A stretch of 7,207 nt of DNA, taken from contig JACCRH010000388.1 of the NCBI GenBank assembly GCA_013813675.1, positions 1 through 7,207 on the forward strand, given 5' to 3'. Both the position numbers and the translations under genes were made by a program. The notes beneath the pieces were generated by a model. It made no database searches and was not told the DNA's origin. It saw only the letters and a program-made list of their open reading frames with translations. Below, one piece after another: positions 1-7,207 of the stretch. Each line of letters begins with the position of its first letter. Position 1 is the stretch's first letter. Origin of the DNA: Gemmatimonadales bacterium. GTDB lineage: Bacteria > Gemmatimonadota > Gemmatimonadetes > Gemmatimonadales > GWC2-71-9.

Positions 1-1333
1 TACTGCCCCGCTGCTTCCACACCTCCCGGATCGGATGGTAGGCTCCGATCATGGTCTCCTCCAACCCCGAGTTCACCAGGTCCTCCTCGCTGGCGCCGTG
101 GGTGACCCGCTCGATTTCCTCGGGGCTGAACCGCCGCCCGGTGACGTTCTCCACCGCCTCGAGCATCCGGCCATAGGCGCCTTGTTCGAACCGCTTCTGC
201 ATCCTCCCGAAGCGCACGTGGCCCAGATTCTTGACCCACTCGAAATAGGAGACGGTCACCCCGCCGGCATTGATGTACGCGTCGGGGATCACCATGATCC
301 CGCGCCGGGCCAGGATCTCGTCTGCCTCGGGGGTGGTGGGACCGTTCGCCGCCTCGACTACCATTTTGGTCTTGAGGCGGGGCGCGTTCTCCGCGGTGAT
401 CTGCCGCTCCAGGGCGGCCGGAATCAGGATGTCGCACTCCAGCTCCAGCGCGTCCTCGCGGCGCGCCAGGTTGGTCGCGCCGGGCAGGTCGAGCAGGCTC
501 TTACGCTCCTGGCGGTGCGCCATCACCGCATCGATATCGAGCCCCTTGGGGTTGGCGACGGCGCCTTCGGACTCCGACAGCCCGACCAGGATGGCGCCCG
601 CCTTCTGGAAGAACTGCGCGGCATGGTAGCCCACGTTCCCGAGCCCTTGCAGCACCACACGCTTGCCGGCGAGACCGGTCGAGAGCCCCAGCGCCTTCAT
701 GTCCTCCGTGATGCTGCAGATCTCACGGACGCCGAAGAAGACACCACGCCCGGTCGCCTCGACCCGCCCCCGGATCCCGCCGGCACTCACGGGCTTGGCG
801 GTGACGCAGCCGAGCGCGTCCAGCTCGCCCGGGCGTAGCTGGGTGTAGGTGTCGGCGATCCAGGCCATCTCGCGGGGGCCGGTTCCGACGTCCGGAGCCG
901 GGACGTCCAGACCCGGCCCCATGAAGTTCTTGCGCACCAGCTCGAAGACGTAGCGCCGGGTGATCCGCTCCAGCTCACCCGCCGAGTAGCGCTTGGGGTT
1001 GAGCCGGATGCCGCCCTTGGCGCCGCCGAACGGGACGTCCACCAGCGCGCACTTGTAGGTCATCAGCGCGGCGAGCGCCTGCACCTCTTCGGCGTCGACC
1101 GCTTCGGCGTAGCGGATTCCACCCTTGGTCGGCAACTTGTGATGGCTGTGCTCCGCCCGCCAGGCGTGCATCACCTCGATGGTGCCGTCGTCGCGCTTGA
1201 TGGGAAAGCTGGTGTAGAAAAGATTCTTGCACGCCTTGATATTGGCGAGGAGGGTGGGGTCGTGCCTGGTGAACGCCGCGGCGCGGTCGAAGGCCCGGTT
1301 CACCTGCTCGAGGAAGCTGGAGCCGAGGGACAT
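1..1333 (-). CDS. gdhA: Glutamate dehydrogenase, NAD(P)-dependent (3' end outside window)
   Basis: Cytoplasmic enzyme that interconverts glutamate with 2-oxoglutarate plus ammonium using NAD(P)(H), joining amino-acid breakdown or nitrogen assimilation to the TCA cycle. Reading the minus strand from ATG at 1333 gives 444 open codons, running off the left edge. The Glu/Leu/Phe/Val dehydrogenase signature is complete at residues 100-113 (VPFGGAKGGIRLNP). By alignment with characterised GDHs, K106 is the catalytic lysine, K70 (PTKGGIR) and K94 (TYKCAL) bind substrate, and D148 (APDVGT) is the conserved aspartate. The Rossmann glycine motif GLGNVG lies at 230-235. An acidic residue (E254) near the end of the second strand of that fold hints at NAD preference, but this is weak inference. 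Family members are about 420-470 residues, so only the last few tens of residues should be missing. A GAGAG element 7 bases upstream supports the start. Divergent from ptrB. Confidence 0.95.
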   Translation of the reverse strand, partial: MSLGSSFLEQVNRAFDRAAAFTRHDPTLLANIKACKNLFYTSFPIKRDDGTIEVMHAWRAEHSHHKLPTKGGIRYAEAVDAEEVQALAALMTYKCALVDVPFGGAKGGIRLNPKRYSAGELERITRRYVFELVRKNFMGPGLDVPAPDVGTGPREMAWIADTYTQLRPGELDALGCVTAKPVSAGGIRGRVEATGRGVFFGVREICSITEDMKALGLSTGLAGKRVVLQGLGNVGYHAAQFFQKAGAILVGLSESEGAVANPKGLDIDAVMAHRQERKSLLDLPGATNLARREDALELECDILIPAALERQITAENAPRLKTKMVVEAANGPTTPEADEILARRGIMVIPDAYINAGGVTVSYFEWVKNLGHVRFGRMQKRFEQGAYGRMLEAVENVTGRRFSPEEIERVTHGASEEDLVNSGLEETMIGAYHPIREVWKQRGS

Positions 1334-1433
1334 GAGCGTTCTCTCGCGAGGGCGAGGGTAGGTGGATGAGTGCGACCAATATAGGCTGGCCCTCGCCGAC
1401 CGGCAGGTGGTGAGCCAAGCCAGGAGGAAGCCA
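1334..1433. promoter_or_regulatory. Divergent gdhA/ptrB control region with inverted repeat and AT-rich core
   Basis: These 100 bases separate two start codons that point away from each other, so both promoters should lie here. The only AT-rich patch is AATATAGG around 1378-1385. It offers a possible -10 on either strand (TATATT read on minus, TATAGG read on plus), but no convincing -35 partner is visible. An 8-base inverted repeat brackets this patch: GGCGAGGG at 1351-1358 and CCCTCGCC at 1390-1397. A palindrome, CTCGCGAG, sits at 1343-1350 beside the gdhA start. The arrangement could be an operator controlling one or both genes, but in GC-rich DNA repeats this short can arise by chance. Confidence 0.4.
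1422..1427 (+). promoter_or_regulatory. Ribosome binding site that fixes the ptrB start
   Basis: AGGAGG, a full Shine-Dalgarno core, lies 6 bases before the ATG at 1434. The reading frame stays open upstream to an ATG at 1362, but that start has no comparable site and would put a charged 24-residue extension in front of the signal peptide. This site therefore decides the start. Confidence 0.85.
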
Positions 1434-3563
1434 ATGAGTCTTCGAGCGTGCGCAGTGGCGGCGGGACTTTGTCTCGCCGTCGGCGTCCCGCGAACCCTGG
1501 AGGCCCAGGGCGAGCCGCCGGTGGCCAAGCGGATCACCAAGACCGACACGCTGCACGGTGAGGTGCTGCGGGACGACTACTTCTGGCTCCGGGAGAAATC
1601 CAACCCCGAAGTCGTCCGCTACCTGGAGGCCGAGAACGGCTACACCGAGACACAGCTCTCCCATACCAGGGCCACCCAGGACTCGATCTATCGCGAGGCC
1701 CTGGGCCGGATCAAGGAGACCGATCTCTCGGTGCCGGCCCGGCACCGAGGCTACTGGTACTACACCCGCTACGAGCGGGGCAAGAGCTACCCGATATTCT
1801 GCCGGAAGAAGGGATCACTGCAGGCGAAGGAGGAGATCTACCTCGACCAGAACCTTCTCGCGGAGGGCAAGAAGTTCCACGCGCTGGGCGGTGTGGACGT
1901 GAGCCCCGACGGGAACCTGCTCATCTACCTGGAAGACACCACCGCGTTCCGGGAGTACACCCTGAGGATCAAGGACCTCCGCACCGACGCCGTGCTTCCC
2001 GATTCGGTGCCGGACGTGTGGAACGGCGGCACCGCCTGGGCCGACGACAACCGCACGTTCTTCTACACGCGAGCCGACTCGGCCAAGCGGGCCAACGCGG
2101 TATGGCGGCGCACCGTCGGCGCGCCGGCCGGCGCCGACGCGAAGGTGTTCCAGGAGGACAACGTCCTCTTCGACGTCGGGGTGTCCCGCTCGCAGAGCGG
2201 CCGATATGTCTTCATCTCCGCCACCGGCTACACCTCCAGCGAATGGCGGGTCATCCCGACGGCCACGCCGGCCTCCGCTCCCCGCATCCTCCTTCCGCGG
2301 CGTCCGTCGGTGCAGTACACGCCGGATCACATTCCGGGCGAGTTCCTGGTTCGCACCAACGACGGGGCGAGCAACTTCAGGGTCATCCGGGCCCCGGAGG
2401 AAGATCCCTCCTCTGAGCGCTGGCGCGACTGGCTGCCCGGGAGCGACTCGGTATTCGTCGAGTCGTTCGACGTGTTCCGGACCCATGTCGTCGTCTCCGA
2501 GCGGACCGGTGGCCTCCGTCGGCTTCGCGTCATCCGACTGGCGGACGACGCCTCGCATTTCATCACCTTCCCGGACGTGGCGTACGAGGTGTTCGCCGCG
2601 GGAAACCTCGACTTCGATGCCGCCACGCTCCGCTTCAGTTACTCCTCCCTGGTCACACCGAGAAGCACCTACGACTACCATCTCGACAAACGCACTCGGA
2701 CGCTGCTGAAACGGCAGGAGATTCCCAGCGGGTTCGACGCCTCGAGGTACCAGGTCCGTCGGGTGATGGTCGACGCCCGTGACGGCGAGCGGATACCCCT
2801 GTCGCTGCTGCTTCCCAAGGGACATCCGATGGACGGCAGCCGGCCGTTCCTGCTCTACGCCTATGGCTCCTACGGCTCGACGATGGAGCCCGCCTTCGAC
2901 TCCGACGTCCTGAGCCTGGTGGATCGCGGCTTCGGCTACGGAATCGCCCACATCCGGGGCGGGCAGGAGATGGGGCGCAGGTGGTACGACGAAGGCAAGA
3001 TGCTGAACAAGAAGAATACGTTCAACGACTATATCGACGTCGCCGAATATCTGGTCCGCGAGCGCTATACCTCCCCCGCCGGCCTGGTGGCCAATGGGGC
3101 CAGCGCCGGTGGCCTGCTGATGGGGGTGGTGGCCACCTGGCGTCCCGATCTGTTTCGCGCGGTCGTCGCGGGCGTGCCGTTCGTGGACGTGATCAACACG
3201 ATGCTCGATGCCTCGATTCCGCTGACGGCGCAGGAATGGGAGCAGTGGGGCAACCCTCGCCGGCCCGAACACTACGCCTACATGCGGAGCTACTCCCCCT
3301 ACGACAACGTGGCCGCGAGGGAATATCCGGCGCTCCTGGTGACGACGTCCTTCAACGACTCCCAGGTGATGTACTGGGAGCCGGCCAAGTGGGTCGCAAA
3401 GCTCCGGGCGGTAAAGCGGGGCTCGAATCCGATCTATCTGAAAACCAACTTCGCGGGCGGCCACGGGGGATCGTCGGGGCGGTACGACCGCCTGCGGGAG
3501 GTGGCCTTCGAGTATGCCTTCATGATCGACGCGGTGAAGGCGCGGCCCCCGGCCGTGCCTTGA
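1434..3563 (+). CDS. ptrB: Oligopeptidase B, S9A serine peptidase with signal peptide
   Basis: Prolyl-oligopeptidase-family serine peptidase of the oligopeptidase B type, which cleaves short peptides after Arg or Lys. The 709-residue product opens with a signal peptide: R4, a hydrophobic stretch at about 5-18, and a probable cleavage after LEA (residues 22-24). No lipobox is seen. A beta-propeller domain should follow to about residue 420, then the alpha/beta-hydrolase domain. The nucleophile is S557 in NGASAGG, with D642 in FNDSQ and H677 in GGHGG. The Ser-Asp-His spacings (85 and 35) equal those I recall for E. coli oligopeptidase B (S532, D617, H652). E601 and E603 (EWEQWGNP) match the acidic P1-Arg/Lys pocket. 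The constant offset of 25 residues from the E. coli protein equals the length of the leader, so this looks like a normal OpB core with an export signal added. The nucleophile motif reads GASAGG where E. coli has GGSAGG. The gene is convergent with the kinase gene, 18 bases away. Confidence 0.95.
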   Translation: MSLRACAVAAGLCLAVGVPRTLEAQGEPPVAKRITKTDTLHGEVLRDDYFWLREKSNPEVVRYLEAENGYTETQLSHTRATQDSIYREALGRIKETDLSVPARHRGYWYYTRYERGKSYPIFCRKKGSLQAKEEIYLDQNLLAEGKKFHALGGVDVSPDGNLLIYLEDTTAFREYTLRIKDLRTDAVLPDSVPDVWNGGTAWADDNRTFFYTRADSAKRANAVWRRTVGAPAGADAKVFQEDNVLFDVGVSRSQSGRYVFISATGYTSSEWRVIPTATPASAPRILLPRRPSVQYTPDHIPGEFLVRTNDGASNFRVIRAPEEDPSSERWRDWLPGSDSVFVESFDVFRTHVVVSERTGGLRRLRVIRLADDASHFITFPDVAYEVFAAGNLDFDAATLRFSYSSLVTPRSTYDYHLDKRTRTLLKRQEIPSGFDASRYQVRRVMVDARDGERIPLSLLLPKGHPMDGSRPFLLYAYGSYGSTMEPAFDSDVLSLVDRGFGYGIAHIRGGQEMGRRWYDEGKMLNKKNTFNDYIDVAEYLVRERYTSPAGLVANGASAGGLLMGVVATWRPDLFRAVVAGVPFVDVINTMLDASIPLTAQEWEQWGNPRRPEHYAYMRSYSPYDNVAAREYPALLVTTSFNDSQVMYWEPAKWVAKLRAVKRGSNPIYLKTNFAGGHGGSSGRYDRLREVAFEYAFMIDAVKARPPAVP

Positions 3564-3581
3564 GCGGCCCACCGGTCCAGC

Positions 3582-5498
<1,917 letters not shown>

Positions 5499-5569
5499 GT
5501 GCCTACCCTATCGGGGCAAGGTATGGCCGTATGGTACCGCTTTCCCCCTGACGGCGGCAGCCCGCTCGC
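5499..5569 (-). promoter_or_regulatory. Leader between small membrane gene and kinase gene
   Basis: This 71-base gap precedes the kinase start. It holds a possible Shine-Dalgarno core, AGGG on the minus strand (CCCT at 5506-5509 on plus), 7 bases from the ATG. It also holds a pair of direct repeats, GTATGG at 5521-5526 and 5529-5534, next to the palindrome GGTACC (5533-5538). No clear -35/-10 pair or terminator hairpin is seen, so read-through from the upstream gene is plausible. The repeat could be a regulator site, but nothing in the window identifies the binder. Confidence 0.3.
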
Positions 5570-5839
5570 TCAGGTAGCCTGGCCGAGCCACACCGCGGGG
5601 AGCACACTCCCCAGAAGCAGGAGCAGGAGCAGCAAAATGGCAAAGGCCGCGTAGCTCCTGAGCGCGCGGCGCCGGTACTCCAGGCCGAGCGCCGTGAGCC
5701 GGTCCGGCGACCAGGCCAGCTCGAGCGGACTCACCCCCGGCCGGCGGTGGCGAACCATCTGGACGTAACAGTACACGCCATGCACCCATAGGCCGATCGC
5801 CACTGCTCCGCCGGCCGACAGCGCCGCGAGGCCCAGCAT
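5570..5839 (-). CDS. Small two-helix membrane protein, function unknown
   Basis: An 89-residue protein that I do not assign to a named family. Residues about 3-25 form one hydrophobic helix (including WVHGVYCYVQM). Residues 30-62 form a basic, Arg-rich loop (RHRRPGVSP, then GLEYRRRALRSY). Residues about 64-85 form a second helix containing eight consecutive leucines. The positive loop should face the cytoplasm, placing both ends outside. I chose ATG 5839 because a run of seven G (5845-5851 read on minus) sits 5 bases upstream; an in-frame ATG at 5887 would add 16 residues with no hydrophobic character. It lies 71 bases upstream of the MHYT kinase in the same direction and may share its transcript, making an accessory role possible but unproven. 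The leucine run rests on a CAGGAG-like DNA repeat around 5617-5634. Confidence 0.7.
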   Translation of the reverse strand: MLGLAALSAGGAVAIGLWVHGVYCYVQMVRHRRPGVSPLELAWSPDRLTALGLEYRRRALRSYAAFAILLLLLLLLGSVLPAVWLGQAT

Positions 5840-5982
5840 GCTGTCCCCCCCATTGATGTGAACACCTTGCCCTCCACGGACTTCCACGTGGTCAGGCAGT
5901 CGGGTCTCCCACCGGCTATCTTACTAGTGGAGCCGCACGCTGTTTCGCAAGTCGGCTCTCCTCCTGAGACTGGCAGGTACGC
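5840..5982. promoter_or_regulatory. Divergent intergenic region, promoters expected
   Basis: These 143 bases separate a minus-strand gene from a plus-strand gene, so promoters for both should lie here. On the minus strand, TTGCGA (complement of 5945-5950) lies upstream of an AT-rich patch, TAGTAAGAT, around 5920-5930. Spacing is 18 bases if TAGTAA is taken as the -10, which is a weak match. The 8-base palindrome CCACGTGG lies at 5884-5891. For the plus-strand gene I see only GCAGGT (5973-5978) as a close Shine-Dalgarno candidate, and no clear promoter. Confidence 0.3.
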
Positions 5983-6339
5983 ATGGCCATCCAACCGGAA
6001 TCCCCCGAGTCAGCTTCCTCCCCCGCGCGCCCTTTGCTCGATCGGGTGCGTGAGCGGGTTGACAAGGCCGCGGCAACCCTGGGACCGAGAGGCCGCACCG
6101 AGCGTCGCGGTGTCACACCCAAGCCGACATTGAGCTCTGCCGGACCCCGCGAGATGCGGGCGTTGCGCCGGGTATTTCGTGAGATGGGGCGTACCCAGCG
6201 CACGGCACGTCGGCAGACCGGGCAGGCTCCCTCCCCAGTCGTGCGCGATGCGGCGCGTGCCTTCCGCGAGGCGCCCAGCCTGTCGGCGCTGGTGCTCGTC
6301 GCCGCTTCGCTCGACGAGGTCGGACTGCTCTCCTGGTAA
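5983..6339 (+). CDS. Hypothetical basic protein, 118 residues
   Basis: I do not recognise this protein. From ATG 5983 it has a Ser/Pro/Glu-rich start (residues 1-17). A strongly basic middle follows (about 18-80) with helix-prone Arg-rich runs such as LLDRVRERVDKAA and MRALRRVFREMGR. A short hydrophobic end comes last (about 99-118, SALVLVAASL then GLLSW), too short and too late to be a clear membrane anchor or signal. Codon third positions are mostly G/C, though less strictly than in the kinase or peptidase, which leaves some doubt. AGGT lies 4 bases before the ATG. A longer minus-strand frame covers the same bases (5916-6650), but its protein is low-complexity and Arg/Ser-rich and it runs across the empty region, so I prefer the plus-strand reading. 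The basic middle could bind nucleic acid or acidic partners; this is a guess. Confidence 0.55.
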   Translation: MAIQPESPESASSPARPLLDRVRERVDKAAATLGPRGRTERRGVTPKPTLSSAGPREMRALRRVFREMGRTQRTARRQTGQAPSPVVRDAARAFREAPSLSALVLVAASLDEVGLLSW

Positions 6340-6682
6340 GCCGGGTATCCCTCAAGGCCACAGGTCGAGTTCCCCCGCCGGGGTGTCCGTCGATGCCGAG
6401 GGTCCCCCAGGTCTACCGGCTCACGGCCGGAGCGGTGAAGGCGAAGACCGCCCGTTCGGGGCGCGTCTGCAGCTCCCCGTGCATATGAGACATGGCCGTT
6501 AAGGGCGGTGAGACCGGCCGGCGGATCGAGAAAGATCCAGCCTGCGTTCTCGGCGACTCGATCGGTCTGAGATATTCCTGTCGGAGATGTTGAGCGTCGG
6601 CACTGATCTGAGATGCGCCGATCACTTGCCCGACCAGACATGCCGGACACCCTTGGGGGCCGGCCCGGGCCGCCGATAGTAA
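6340..6682. other. Gene-free stretch, nothing recognised
   Basis: No reading frame here has convincing codon bias on either strand. Several short imperfect structures are visible: a 5-bp hairpin at 6416-6430 (CCGGC/GCCGG), a CGCCC/GGGCG hairpin near 6450, and GGATC/GATCC at 6523-6538. TCTGAGAT occurs twice, near 6567 and 6607. The stretch sits between two genes facing each other and ends in a strong terminator. It could be the long 3' untranslated tail of the 118-residue gene, a small RNA, or decayed sequence; nothing seen decides between them. Confidence 0.5.
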
Positions 6683-6711
6683 AACGCGACCCCCTGCACG
6701 GGGGTCGCGTT
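6683..6711. terminator. Bidirectional intrinsic terminator, perfect 12-bp stem
   Basis: AACGCGACCCCC (6683-6694) pairs perfectly with GGGGGTCGCGTT (6700-6711) around the 5-base loop TGCAC. On the plus strand the stem is followed by TGTTTG. On the minus strand its end merges into TTTT from the A-run at 6681-6684. It lies 54 bases beyond the stop codon of the minus-strand lipoprotein gene, the most obvious user. It can also stop plus-strand transcripts from the 118-residue gene or from the gene-free stretch. Confidence 0.88.
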
Positions 6712-6765
6712 GTTTGCTGGAGCGGTTGCGGTCGAAGCGGTCGGACGACCGAGGTGCAGCGAAGC

Positions 6766-7125
6766 TCACCGTGAGTCGCGGCTCTCCTCCCGCAGCACAG
6801 CCAGGCTCTTCGAGCCGAGCGTGATCAGTGCCTCGAACCTTCCCTTAACCCCGACCTTCGAGCCGCTGCGGGGCGGTCCGCCCCTCTCGCTCACCACCGT
6901 GAGCGTGCCGGTCGCATCCCGAACCTGGTAGGCTCCCAGGCCCAGCCCTCCCGCAGACTCCTTCACCTCACCCTCCACCCGCACGGTCTTGCCGTCGTAG
7001 CGGGCGGGGTTGTCGAGCAGCTCGCCAATCGGGGTGACGCCGGCACAGCCGACAAGCAGGAGCAGGACGCCGGCGATGGGAACGAGCCCGGCCAGGCGGC
7101 GGGCTCGAGGGGCTGCGAGGGACAT
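6766..7125 (-). CDS. Small lipoprotein with probable OB-fold
   Basis: A 119-residue envelope lipoprotein. It opens with a basic n-region (R7, R9, R10), then a hydrophobic stretch (about 11-26) ending in the lipobox LVGC, with C27 as the lipid-bearing residue. Position +2 is Ala, not Asp, so outer-membrane sorting is likely if the cell has one. The rest (about 33-112) looks like one small beta-barrel of the OB/tRNA_anti-like kind: NPARYDGKTVRVEGEV, YQVRDATGTLTVV, then SKVGVKGRF. Such domains occur in small periplasmic proteins of uncertain ligand, so I give no specific function. ATG 7125 is preferred over an in-frame ATG at 7161 because GGAG lies 7 bases upstream and the signal peptide then has normal length. 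A strong terminator follows the gene. Confidence 0.85.
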   Translation of the reverse strand: MSLAAPRARRLAGLVPIAGVLLLLVGCAGVTPIGELLDNPARYDGKTVRVEGEVKESAGGLGLGAYQVRDATGTLTVVSERGGPPRSGSKVGVKGRFEALITLGSKSLAVLREESRDSR

Positions 7126-7207
7126 GACGAGGCTCCGGATCGAGGAGGCGGCCGCGGGCACGACGGCGCGAATCTACTGCATCCCGTGGCCGAGGGCCAG
7201 CGAGCCT
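7126..7207 (-). promoter_or_regulatory. Upstream region of the lipoprotein gene; possible end of another gene
   Basis: The segment contains the Shine-Dalgarno GGAG (7133-7136 on the minus strand) for the lipoprotein gene. Farther out, one minus-strand frame enters from the right edge and stops with TAG at 7174-7176. It encodes ...GSLALGHGMQ with every third position G or C, which could be the last codons of an upstream gene 48 bases away, but ten codons are too few to be sure. No clear promoter is visible. Confidence 0.3.

Noticed and set aside
35..838. 267-codon plus-strand frame opposite gdhA
   Set aside because: The minus strand encodes a clear glutamate dehydrogenase across the same bases.
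1362..1433. Upstream ATG (1362) as the ptrB start
   Set aside because: It lacks a good ribosome site, would bury the signal peptide behind a charged segment, and would place coding sequence over the presumed promoter.
1815..3572. 585-codon open frame on the minus strand opposite ptrB
   Set aside because: ptrB has every catalytic residue, a signal peptide and a ribosome site; the opposite frame is the usual GC-rich mirror frame, with Arg/Gly/His/Val-rich composition and no domain.
6350..6385. tRNA-like T-arm resemblance (GGTCGAGTTC)
   Set aside because: No matching acceptor, D or anticodon arms can be drawn around it.
5916..6650. 244-codon minus-strand frame spanning the 118-residue gene and the empty region
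   Set aside because: Low-complexity Arg/Ser-rich protein, no ribosome site, weak codon bias, and it runs across sequence with no coding signal.
6413..6769. 118-codon minus-strand frame starting GTG over the lipoprotein stop codon
   Set aside because: The GTGA overlap looks like translational coupling, but the frame runs straight through the strong terminator and has poor codon bias.

Overview
The window is GC-rich throughout, and its coding sequences use mostly G/C third positions. It reads as ordinary chromosome from a free-living, GC-rich Gram-negative-type bacterium. A lipoprotein with a lipobox, an exported S9 peptidase and an MHYT hybrid kinase would suit a Gemmatimonadota-like or similar soil/environmental lineage. 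That placement is an impression from gene content, not something the sequence proves. I found no phage, transposon, CRISPR array, tRNA or rRNA.

Layout, left to right. (1) Positions 1-1333, minus strand: most of an NAD(P)-dependent glutamate dehydrogenase (gdhA), with its 3' end outside the window. (2) 1334-1433: a compact divergent promoter region. (3) 1434-3563, plus strand: an oligopeptidase B (ptrB type) carrying an N-terminal signal peptide. (4) 3582-5498, minus strand: a hybrid histidine kinase with an MHYT membrane sensor, a HisKA/HATPase core and a C-terminal receiver domain, convergent with ptrB across only 18 bases. (5) 5570-5839, minus strand: a small two-helix membrane protein just upstream of the kinase and possibly co-transcribed with it. 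(6) 5983-6339, plus strand: a small basic protein of unknown function, divergent from (5). (7) 6340-6682: a gene-free stretch without recognised content. (8) 6683-6711: a strong, probably bidirectional intrinsic terminator. (9) 6766-7125, minus strand: a small lipoprotein with a probable OB-fold. (10) 7126-7207: leader sequence and possibly the last codons of another minus-strand gene.

The genes do not form one pathway. Glutamate dehydrogenase and an envelope oligopeptidase would fit together in a peptide- and amino-acid-using lifestyle (peptides to amino acids, glutamate to 2-oxoglutarate plus ammonium), and they share a divergent control region, but the link is inference. The kinase and the small membrane protein form a possible sensory pair with no dedicated DNA-binding response regulator in view. 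I do not see a convincing undescribed system. The best leads are the exported form of a normally cytosolic peptidase, the kinase/small-membrane-protein pair, the uncharacterised 118-residue protein with the unexplained 340 bases after it, and the inverted repeat in the gdhA/ptrB promoter region.
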